Shown one piece after another: positions 56,065 to 64,000 of a stretch of DNA of 64,000 bases. The position numbers were made by a program, and so were the translations under genes. The DNA is from Prostheceraeus crozeri. Taxonomy: Eukaryota > Platyhelminthes > Polycladida > Euryleptidae. The notes beneath the pieces are model-generated. The model was not told the DNA's origin, ran no database searches, and saw only the letters and a list, made by a program, of their open reading frames with translations. Numbering within the stretch: position 1 is the first letter of the stretch; each line of letters opens with the position of its first letter. The DNA is taken from assembly GCA_907163375.1 (NCBI GenBank), contig CAJQUW010005721.1, forward strand, positions 18,089-82,088, read 5' to 3'.

Positions 56065-57390
56065 CCATCTAACTGCACAATTAACTTTTGAGATATATTC
56101 TGGTGCTCAATATATTTAGACCAAGCCGAGGATATCTCTATCTGGAGCGTTTAATATTAAGCAACATGAACCTATATGTTTTGGGTATACATTGATATCA
56201 ATGGTCGACCGTAGGGTGTTGGACGCCAGTCAGTTCTAATTTTCTGATTTCAACGTGAAATTACTGTCGACCAAAATTTAGGGGAAGTTTTTTTGACTTG
56301 ATCGCAACGACTGGTCAATTATGTAATCAAAGTGATGCTTAAATAGCCGCTGTGTTCGAAGTCGGACTAGCAGCAAAAGCGGTCCAAGTACAGATCATTC
56401 CCGATGAGGCGTGGCACTTTCCCACGCCGATATATTCGAAAAGTGAACATTCTCAGTATACAGACGTGCGGCTGCTTTGATTAACATAGCTATCTATCCC
56501 GTGTTCACAATACCCTCACAGTCCGGTTTCGGACGGCGGTTAGATCAACTTCTGCATCTTTTGATTACTATTTTCTTCAATTCAATTTATACGTATCAGT
56601 TCCGTGCGGTGACTATTTCTCGGCCGGTCCCCGACAAAAATGACTTTCTTCGACGGTTTAGAAGTCTCTCCGGAAGCACCGAGACATCAGCAGCCGCACA
56701 AAAGTCAAAGTATATGTATATAGCGCCTGTGTCCACTCGGTACTTCTTTACGGCTCCGAAACACGAACTCTTTCTACTACTCACGCGAAATCACTTGCGG
56801 TTTTGTCCTAAACATTCGATGGCAAGCAGGGGCTGGAAAAATTAATTGATTGATCAGTTGCCAATTGTTCCAATTAATTACAATTATTCACAAGTAAAAA
56901 AGCGATTTACTGAGCCATTATTGTAAGTTATACAGCATAATATATAAGCCTACACAGTCGATGATATAATTGATTTTAGCCCAATGCGAAGCTTGTTGGT
57001 AATAATCTATAACATTCCTCTAAACTTTTATTTGAAAGTCCCTAACTAGCAAGTATGAATGTTTCATATTTGTACATTCAATAATATTTGTAATGGTGTA
57101 ACTGCAAATTTTAACATCGAAATTTCAGGAAAATTGTTGATATACTTTAACGAAAAGTGTCTGTTTGTACACTTTACTTCATCCTCTGTCACTGAATGAT
57201 AACTCATTTGAAAGATCATGATCTGTAGATGATTTCTATAATAACCAGTTCAACAAAATACCAATTTGTGTAGCTTTTATGAGCAAAAATTCGAAAAAAT
57301 GGAGTCAACACCTTAAATGTCACAATTTTACCACTGGAAATACATAGGATTGTGTTATCCTCTCTATTTCTGAAAAGCAAATGATCTGAT
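56065..57390. other. Spacer, nothing recognised
   Basis: The open frame 56,477-56,845 (plus) has no motif; a shorter frame on the other strand covers part of the same bases. Not called. Confidence 0.4.
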
Positions 57391-57500
57391 CCGGCAGACG
57401 CGAAGTTTTGCAGTAGGTTAGAGGTGTACTATGCTATGTGAAAGTTTTATGTACTACCTCGTTCCCTGCACAACTTCACGCTAGCTCCCGGACTATGATG
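57391..57500 (+). mobile_element. MITE family C, diverged copy
   Basis: ATCCGGCAGACGCGAAG.., GTGAAAGTTTTATGTACTAC, CTCGTTCCCTGCACAAC and TCCCGGACTATGATGAC follow the family C/76-bp satellite order. Confidence 0.65.
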
Positions 57501-58130
57501 ACAAGACCACGTCATCCATCACAGTGAGGCTGAATATAGACACTGTTCTGAACCCTCTTTCCCTTCTAAAAACGGTTCATAAATACGTGTTGAAGCATTT
57601 CTAATGCTTTGATTTGAAATTCTTCCAAGGACAGTGGAAGAGAAATCTTTTGACGAGGATTGAAAAAATGAAATATGGCACGCACACTCAGATGTTGGAC
57701 TAAATTCAACTTCATGGACTTCACTCTCTGTCGTAATCTGCTGGTATCTGCATGAAATTGTCCGTCCAATCTTCAACTCAAGTGAAGTCTGAAAGGATTT
57801 CAGGTCTGCTGCTCACAGCAGATTAATTATCTTAGCTCGCGTGAATAGAGTTATGAAATTTCCAGAATGATTTTCTTCATTTTCACAAATATCTCTCACA
57901 AAAAGAGAAGTAGATAGTAAACGCTTGAACAGAGGCTGGAGAATTTGTCATCAAGGATTGGAATGACCTCCTAAGACCTGCCACAGTTGGAGGGAAGTTT
58001 AAAGACAACAGAGAATAATCGTTTTCTTATCCGGTGTTAGATAGAACACGAGATGATGGAAAATATAAAAGAATACAAGTTTCTTGAATTCACATACACC
58101 GAAAGGATTGAAAGTGTTGATCGTCGTGGT
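57501..58130. other. Spacer, nothing recognised
   Basis: Two minus-strand frames at 57,519-57,776 overlap each other; no splice context or motif. Confidence 0.4.
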
Positions 58131-58226
58131 GCGAAGATTTTATCGGTCGCAATACCAAACCACTTTTATAAAACCGGTATTTCGGTATTTAAGCAACGAT
58201 AAAACCGGTATTACCGGTTACTCAAT
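58131..58226. repeat. ACCGGTA-rich short repeat
   Basis: AAAACCGGTATTTCGGTATT and AAACCGGTATTACCGGTTAC. Similar words return at 61,228-61,330 (AATACCGGTATTTGG, AAAACCGGTAACGG, AATACCGGCATT). The two sites flank the PLE cluster and may be remains of one element's ends. Confidence 0.5.
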
Positions 58227-58972
58227 CACTCACTCTTCCCTGTTTGCGTCCTCTACTTCCAGAAGATGCTGGGTTAGACGTTTGCTGCTTGAGTATGGAC
58301 TTCCATTTCGGTCGATCACGTGTGTCCGCCTCCTGGGCTCCAACACGTTTAAGGTCATCCTTCACCACTTGCTTCATGGGCTTCTTTTGTCTTCTTGTTC
58401 CTCGTTTACCATCTACTTCCATCCACATAACTTTTCTGATCCACTCTGTCTCATCCCTTCTTACCACGTGGCCAAACCAGCGCAGTCTTTGCCTTCTGCC
58501 GATATCTGTGATGTTCTCAAGACCCATTGCTTTTCAGATGCTGTCATTCGATTTCTGTCCGATAGTCTGACACCACACATCCACCTTAGCATTCGCATCT
58601 CCACACCTTCAAGCATCTTCTCATGGAATGAAAGCAACGGTCTTAACTCGCAACTTGCCGCACACAGGCTCCATATCCGCGTCCCTTGGTTCTCAAAGAT
58701 GGCACATTGAACGTCAGGAACGATTGCAGTTCATGGAAATTACACCTTCCATATCTTATTCTTGACGCTACTGCCGACTCAACACTTCCAGAGCTATCGA
58801 GAACTTCCCCAAGACAGGAGAAACTGTTCACACACTCGAGACGAGCTCCTTCCATGTCGGTACACTCCGCAGTCGATTCGGTTACAAAATGAAAACACGA
58901 AATGTCATCTGTAACATATATTTTCATCGTGAAATACTCCCTCTTCACCGAGATCCATACAATTGCAATCAA
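58222..58972 (-). pseudogene. RTE-like LINE reverse transcriptase, C-terminal part
   Basis: In order on the minus strand: CVNSFSCLGEVLDSSGSVES (the V..F.YLG segment after the palm), AVASRIRYGRCNFHELQSFL, SLRTKGRGYGACVRQV, then after a frameshift KMLEGVEMRMLRWMCGVRLS (E.RMLRWmcGv), and after another RLRWFGHVVRRDETEWIRKV, WMEVDGKRGTRRQKKPMKQV, VKDDLKRVG. All blocks are the usual end of an RTE-like polymerase. Two frameshifts and no palm: dead. The long plus-strand frame 58,084-58,710 is its antisense shadow. Its 5' end abuts the PLE inverted repeat at 58,968. Confidence 0.9.
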
Positions 58973-59239
58973 TTAGTACTTCCAAAAGACCAAACTCGGG
59001 ACGAATTTTTATTAAAGTTGCGAGCTTCCGAGCGCTTCGCTCGTTTTCAGGCAGGCAGAGGTAAAAGTGAAATCAGAGGGCAGCACCATTCAATCACATT
59101 GCCAAGAGTAAAATTCACTTCGACTACATGATATAATAATTGACACAAAGACATTACTCAAGTGCTCTATACAAAATTTCTATGTTATACATACTACTAT
59201 CAATCCATTGAGAGAGGCCACAAAACCAGGTATTGGCTA

Positions 59240-59320
59240 AATTCGAATTTCTATTAGGCAAGGCCTTTCAACCGGCCCAGCCGGTCATCGTCAGGCAAGT
59301 GACTCCAGACAACAGACTGG
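59240..59320 (-). ncRNA. Hammerhead-ribozyme-like motif of a Penelope-like element
   Basis: On the minus strand CTGACGA (59,294-59,288), stem II ACCGGC/GCCGGT (6 perfect pairs, loop TGG), then GAAA (59,269-59,266) and GGC CTT GCC, a possible 3-bp stem III, followed by TAATAG. It lies about 220 nt after the stop of the GIY-YIG remnant. Hammerheads of this core are known in PLE terminal repeats. Stem I pairing and the cleavage site were not confirmed. Confidence 0.65.
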
Positions 59321-59515
59321 TCACTCACCAACAGTCGCAAAGCACAGCTCACTTGACAGGTTGCAGCATCAAAAAATTACAGCATAGAAATTGAAGACAG
59401 GCTTAAGAAAATAGAGACCGTAAACATGAAATAAATGGAAATCATACTACTACAGAGGAGGAGCTAAGTAACAAGACATAGTAAGCAAAAGCAAGAATTG
59501 GAAAGAAAGTCAAAG

Positions 59516-59756
59516 TTACCGAAACCAAAGATCACTGATGCGGTGCTTGGTGCGATTAGAGGAAGATAGCGTCTTCGTCCACCACGATTCTTTTATCACT
59601 CTCTTCCTCCAGTTACTCTCCTTGTCTATCACCTTCATCTCTTCAAAATTTACTGAATGCGAGTAGTCGTGAGCGTGTTGAGCCACTTCAGAGCGCATGG
59701 TGTCAATGTCTCGAACAGCCTTCATGTGCTCTCGCCTTCGTTCATCCAACGTTCGT
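59516..59756 (-). pseudogene. PLE GIY-YIG endonuclease, C-terminal half
   Basis: RTLDERRREHMKAVRD, MRSEVAQHAHDYSHSVNFEE, MKVIDKESNWRKRVIKESWW, TKTLSSSNRTKHRISDLWF. It contains the catalytic R..EH helix (ERRREH), the H..H..F.. region, and the R..KE..W acidic site (RKRVIKES) of the PLE nuclease. Begins where the N-terminal half, in the opposite strand, should continue. Confidence 0.85.
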
Positions 59757-59839
59757 AAGGAATGTGAGAAGTGGTGGAATCCTTCGTATCAACCAATCAA
59801 TGACAGGGACAAGGCAAAGAATGAATTTTGAGGCTCGAT

Positions 59840-60098
59840 TCCCTACATTCCTGGAGTCTCTGAGAGGATAAGGAGTGTCCTTCGCAAGAGTGACATTCAC
59901 GTGGGAATGAAGCCTACCTCTACTCTTCGACAGCAGCTGGTTAAGAAGCGACCCGTGCCTGCCACCGAGTTGGGGATCATCTACCAACTGCATTGTGGCT
60001 CAGAGGGATGCAGCTGGAGCTATGTTGGAGAATCCTCACGTGATAATCGTGATAAGGGATATTTGGTGGATCAAAGATGGAAGTCTATCCTACAGTGA
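59840..60098 (+). pseudogene. PLE reverse transcriptase end and GIY-YIG N-terminal half
   Basis: IPYIPGVSERIRSVLRKSDI, HVGMKPTSTLRQQLVKKRPV, PATELGIIYQLHCGSEGCSW, SYVGESSR, then unrelated residues. LPYi.GvsE.i.rvL is the conserved end of the PLE thumb; GIIYQLHC and SYVGE are the GIY and YIG parts of the nuclease. Coding breaks off straight after SYVGESSR. Confidence 0.85.
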
Positions 60099-60250
60099 CT
60101 ACTTCATCAGTATCAAACTTTCTTGCTACCGTAACTCTTTCTTATTTCTCACTTAATTCTAATGCTACTATTCAGTTTGATAGTAGTATGTATAACATAG
60201 AATTTTTGCATAGAGCATTTCAGTAATGTCTTTGTGTCAACTATTACATC

Positions 60251-60390
60251 CATAGAAATTGAAAACAATAAAAGCTCCAGAATGGAAGTTTAATTGGTTC
60301 TTCATGCCCCAACTTAGTTCCCCCGGATGTGCCGTGACCTTGAGTCAATTTCCATTCTAGTCAACTTCAGATAAACAATCTATTTCTATG
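60251..60390. mobile_element. 140-bp MITE, family B, nested in the PLE arm
   Basis: Ends CATAGAAATTG and CTATTTCTATG; flanks ATTACATC (60,243-60,250) and ATTATATC (60,391-60,398), 7 of 8, so an 8-bp duplication as in hAT. It splits the right inverted arm; the left arm (TGATATAATAATTGACAC) shows the unsplit sequence. Confidence 0.85.
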
Positions 60391-60579
60391 ATTATATCAT
60401 GTAGTCGAAGTGAATTTTACTCTTGGCAATGTGATTGATTGGCGTTGCCATCTGATTTCACTTTTACCTCTGCCTGCCTGAAGACGAGCGAAGCGCTCGG
60501 AAGCTCGCAACTTTAATAAAAATTCGTCCCGAGTTTGGTCTTTTGGAAGTACTAATTGATTGCAAATATATTTTCATCG

Positions 60580-61216
60580 AACAAATCTTGTTGACGTTAG
60601 CGAATGGACCAGGTATACGAGTTCGTTATGTTAAGTAGTCACAGTTGCAAATTACGAAGATTCTCTTTCTGATAAATGCTTCTTCGAATGAGGCACAAAT
60701 GCTGCTAACACAAAGCATCTGATACTGCGACCTGACGGCTGGGAAACCAGTTGTGTAAAACAGTCCGCTGCACTGAAATGGATGGAATGTTGAGAAGACG
60801 ATCGTAAAAGTAGTGGATGAAATCCGAACACAACACTCTGCAGATGAAACTTTACTTGATATGATTGGACTGAAATCAGTGCCGCTATTTTCCGATGAAG
60901 TTTTGTGCAACGATTCTGAAATTGTTCTTTCCAGATATTCATTGTCCTCATTGCATCTGATGATATCTTCGCCTTCTCTGCTTCTTCAGAAGATTGACGA
61001 CGATTGATCTTGGAAATTAGTGGATCATCCTCTAATCTTTGGCGCTCAATCTCTTCAGTATTCGAAGCAGAATGTCTTCACAACAGATGTCTTTTCGAGT
61101 TGTGAAGATAGTGTACCTTACCCGATTGATTTGTGCAGTGATCTTGGAGTACTCTAGGTTCGATAGCTCTTTTCATTTCCACAGGATTACTTTTTCAGCA
61201 AAATTGCAGAATAGAA
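60580..61216. other. Spacer between two PLE remnants
   Basis: Overlapping frames at 60,626-61,007 on both strands; I could not assign them to a reverse transcriptase. Possibly older mobile-element sequence. Confidence 0.4.
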
Positions 61217-61399
61217 ATGCAGCAGAAAATATACCGGTATTTGGAAATCGTAAAACCGATTTTCTATATTTCTGCAAAAAGGAAACTAGCAGTAAAACCG
61301 GTAACGGTAATACCGGCATTGCGAAACCTAGTCATGACAAGTGGAATTTTTCGGTTAAAAACTGCGATTTATTCATCTTATTATTGCTCATGCCAAAAT

Positions 61400-61592
61400 T
61401 ATTATTGCGATTTTTTGGTGGTTGCCCACCATGCATGGGACTCCGGTCACAACGTGAATTTCAACGGGATGAAAGTTATTGAACGGGAGTGCAACTGGCG
61501 AAAAAGGATTATCAAAGAGGCCTGGTGGACTCGACATCTGTCCTCATCCAATAAAACTAAGCATCATATCAGTGATTTTTGGTTTCCTTAGC
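61400..61592 (+). pseudogene. PLE GIY-YIG endonuclease, C-terminal end
   Basis: VVAHHAWDSGHNVNFNGMKV, IERECNWRKRIIKEAWWTRH, LSSSNKTKHHISDFWF. Collinear with the minus-strand copy at 59,516-59,756 (EMKVIDKESNWRKRVIKESW), about 70% alike by eye. A second, independent PLE insertion; the upstream part is not recognisable. Confidence 0.85.
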
Positions 61593-61749
61593 ATTTTCTT
61601 CCTTTTCTTTACTGTTACTTTCCAGTATTTGTAGATAGTATCTTCGTGCCTTATTTTTCTTTTGAAGTTATGTAATTTTATTCTCTGCTCGTTCGTATTT
61701 CTATTGTGTAATTTGTGTCTGACCATTGCAGTATGAGTTATGTTAATCA

Positions 61750-61830
61750 TCTAATGTGTTTCTGTCATTCGCCTGACGATAGCCGGCTGTGCTGGCTGAA
61801 AGGCCTCGCAATAAAAATCGAGGAATCTAG
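61750..61830 (+). ncRNA. Hammerhead-ribozyme-like motif of the second PLE
   Basis: CTGACGA (61,773-61,779), stem II AGCCGGC/GCTGGCT (7 pairs, one G-U, loop TGT), GAAA (61,798-61,801), then GGCCTCGCAATAAAAATC. It lies about 180 nt after the endonuclease stop, the same spacing and orientation as the copy at 59,240-59,320. Stem II has changed at paired positions between the two copies while staying paired. Stem I not verified. Confidence 0.65.
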
Positions 61831-62994
61831 TAAAGATCAACTAGTTTTTTTGGGCTTCCTTCACAAGATGAATAAACTCAGGCCCACTTTTTCCTGAAAT
61901 GAAAACTGCGATGTTATTCGATTAGCGGTATATTCAGATCAGTTCAATAGCGGCAATTTCAATTCCTCTACAGATGCAAATTTTCGTTTTAGAGGATTGT
62001 TCTGGATGATATCTATCCAAAAGCTTGTTTGCATTCGCTGATTTAATCTTACCTTTCTACATCTCGATGAGACTTGAATAAATGAGTCTTGGAGTCAGAC
62101 TAGAAATGATGACGCTATTTACTTTGCAGCCTACCTTTCACAATAACGCACCACTCGTATAAGCAAGTTTGAAGCAGTTATTCAAGCTTCAGTCAGTTCA
62201 GCTTTCGCTATTGATATCATGCATAGTTGTAGATGAAGTTTGAATTTGTTTTTATCAAATTTTGGATGATTAGGCATGTGCGTGTACATAATTTGCAGGC
62301 TCAGATATCAGCTTCTCATAAATAGCCTGAAGATAAATATCACGCACCTGTGATTATGCGTGCATTTGCAATCGTCTAACATGTTCCGTTAAAAATCCAT
62401 CCATTTCGTTATTATATCACATTTGAAAACCCTACATGCCGCCATCCATTGTCACATATCACGTGGGGATAGAATCGCTAGACTGAAACTCCAAGGAATC
62501 AAAAAGGGGACAAATTGTTGCGATTTTCAGACAAATGGTTCATCCATCACAAACATGATTATTGCAAAGTGTTTCCACTGATCATTTCACTTTATCTCCA
62601 CCAGAATTTGATGCGTCGTGAATCGTAAATCTATTCACTTCTAAAAACTGTCTTATAACAAATAAAACTGTTGTAGAAGAAATCACTGGATTTCACTCAA
62701 TGATTATATTCATTCTGCGCCTTCTTCACCGCTTTCAGCCCTTTCTTTACATGTCACAAAAATTCGCATTGTAAATCACCAACTTATGCACTTGCTGGGA
62801 TATAACTGGGACCCGATCAGAGATGGATTCAGGTCAGAGTTTTGCGAACCGCAGATTCTGTGATAATACACGGCTGGTAGTTACTAAACTTTAATCATTT
62901 TCAGTCTACATCCAACTGGTATTCTGTAAACTTCATTTTATTGTACACTTATTTCTCAATATCTAAAGAGAATGACTACTATCAAGCCGCACTG
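61831..62994. other. Spacer, nothing recognised
   Basis: AT-rich, no coding or repeat signal supported. Confidence 0.45.
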
Positions 62995-62996
62995 AA

Positions 62997-63150
62997 CCGA
63001 CCCAGGAATCGAACCGAAGTCCGCGGTGGAGACGAGCTCGCACCTTCTTCACTAGGCCACGCTGACGGTTCGAAAGGAATGCGAGTGAAGGCAGAAGTCA
63101 TCTCTAAGTGATATCGATAGCTTATTGTCCTATTATTAGTAGGTGTCGAT
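62997..63150 (-). mobile_element. SINE S2
   Basis: Near-identical to 3465-3620 over GAACCGAAGTCCGCGGTGGA, GACGAGCTCGCACCTTCTTC, GAAGGCAGAAGTCATCTCTA and AGTGATATCGA.AGC. The closeness of copies 60 kb apart suggests recent activity. Confidence 0.85.
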
Positions 63151-63162
63151 AACATTATAGAT

Positions 63163-63250
63163 GTCTCCGAGGCACGGTGGTCGCTTGGCCTAGCGACCTT
63201 TCGGTCCAGGGTCGAACCCCGAAAGTGTCATCGGAAATCGGCAGGATATC
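63163..63250 (+). mobile_element. SINE S1, truncated head
   Basis: TGTCTCCGAGGCACGGTGGT (short deletion after it), GGTCCAGGGTCGAACCCCG and AAATCGGCAGGATATC, where it stops. The B box is intact, the body is missing. Confidence 0.8.
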
Positions 63251-64000
63251 GATATAAAGGGGTTTGGTCATATACCGGGTTCACACGTCAATCTCCGAAG
63301 CGATCTGGGAAGATTGGAACGGTCCCTCTGTGAATGTGCTATTTGCTGCAATGATTTTCGTTAACAGCAATGAAAGGAAGTCGCTAGCAGACGCCAGCCA
63401 GACGAACTAGATCGAACTATGATATTTAGTTATTATTCTACACCTAACATTGTCTAAAAACAATCCACCCAGTGCATCAGGAACAGCATTATCAGAGGAC
63501 ATGAGTTGTGTGAGCCCGACGTACCGACCTCGACTGGCTTTGAAAATACACGCTTCGCTTGAAGTGCAGAATGACTGATTCGAAGCATCATCATCAAGAT
63601 TGATTTAAAGGAAATACTCAGCCGAAAACGGATGAGACGGATTTATTGAGCATACCGCCTTCATGGACATCAGAGGTAACAAGATCATTCGGTCAAGAAA
63701 ATCTAAATCATAACAAACTATCAATAACAATCTTCTCTTGCCGTATTCCTAACAAGGGAGAAACGTATCAGGGATGTGATTGTAAGTAAATACAGTACAG
63801 GGGCGACAAAGCGGTAGAAATGGGCGCCAGCCCTTAAAAATCATATTCCCTCCATTTGTTCATGTAATGAGATTATAGATCTCCATTTGTGACATAAAGT
63901 TGATGGCGACAACAGTGCAGCAGAGTGCTTTTGAGCAAGAACTGTGCGTACGAGGTAGCGGAGTGCTTTTGAGGAAGGATTGCGTCTATACGGCAGCAAG
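63251..64000. other. Right end of window, nothing recognised
   Basis: GAGTGCTTTTGAG occurs twice near the edge (about 63,924 and 63,962), perhaps the start of a tandem repeat cut by the window. No exon supported. Confidence 0.4.

Larger units (their letters stand above)
58968..60575. mobile_element. Penelope-like element, inverted dimer
   Basis: Outer arms 58,968-59,135 and 60,398-60,575 are inverted copies (TTAGTACTTCCAAAAGACCA, ACTCGGGACGAATTTTTATT, AGCGCTTCGCTCG.TTTCAGG). The next arms 59,143-59,206 and 60,170-60,242 continue the pairing (GACACAAAGACATTACT, TGTTATACATACTACTATCA). Inside, the two halves of one endonuclease lie head to head: the C-terminal half on the minus strand (59,516-59,756), the N-terminal half on the plus strand (59,840-60,035). 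Confidence 0.85.

Noticed and set aside
56477..56845. 122-codon plus-strand ORF
   Set aside because: No motif, and a shorter frame is open on the opposite strand over part of it; no exon boundaries that make sense.
58084..58710. 208-codon plus-strand ORF, the longest apparent plus-strand gene
   Set aside because: Lies antisense to a clear LINE reverse transcriptase remnant; composition is that of a shadow frame.

Overview
The window is eukaryotic and most likely comes from an invertebrate animal, though I cannot name the taxon. It is AT-rich and has no operons or dense long ORFs. It carries short exons with canonical GT-AG boundaries separated by introns of up to about 29 kb, tRNA-derived SINEs, RTE-like LINE remnants, Penelope-like retroelements (PLEs) with GIY-YIG endonuclease pieces and hammerhead-ribozyme-like motifs, hAT-type elements with 8-bp target duplications, a decayed mariner, and several satellites.

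One protein-coding gene can be assembled, on the minus strand, and it runs off the left edge. Four exons are well supported because each has splice sites and every junction keeps phase: 32143-31953 (enters phase 1, ends phase 0), 2589-1765 (0 to 0), 753-507 (0 to 1) and 245-82 (1 to 0). Two more minus-strand exon candidates lie upstream at 43117-42889 and 47369-47282; their phases do not all join simply. The product is a helix-rich, armadillo/HEAT-like protein of no family I can name, with a long Ser/Glu- and Ala/Pro-rich insert.

Layout. 1-2.6 kb: three exons; one intron is mostly a SINE, the next is almost wholly a 26-bp minisatellite made of copies of the exon end plus its 5' splice site. 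2.6-12 kb: intron with dispersed repeats, composite SINEs, an RTE fragment and a 537-bp hAT MITE. 12.3-16.6 kb: a 4.3-kb satellite, also of 26-bp period. 17-24.6 kb: SINEs, a 76-bp satellite grown from the end of a MITE, a 236-bp foldback, and a MITE nested in a MITE. 24.6-31.9 kb: mostly empty intron. 32-36.3 kb: an exon, a SINE dimer split by a MITE, and a 1,086-bp hAT derivative with perfect 8-bp target duplication. 36.7-39.1 kb: LINE pieces and a mariner pseudogene. 41-43.6 kb: a 720-bp foldback, a LINE fragment, an exon candidate and a PLE tail. 44-48.5 kb: MITE, SINEs, an exon candidate and a 69-bp pogo-like MITE. 48.5-53.6 kb: nothing recognisable. 53.6-58 kb: MITE clusters. 58.2-61.8 kb: LINE remnant next to a PLE inverted dimer and a second PLE tail, each tail followed by a hammerhead-like motif. 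62-64 kb: two SINEs and plain sequence.

The most interesting signals are the splice-site minisatellite, the PLE/hammerhead cluster, the satellite born from a MITE, and a probable local frame disturbance in the largest exon.
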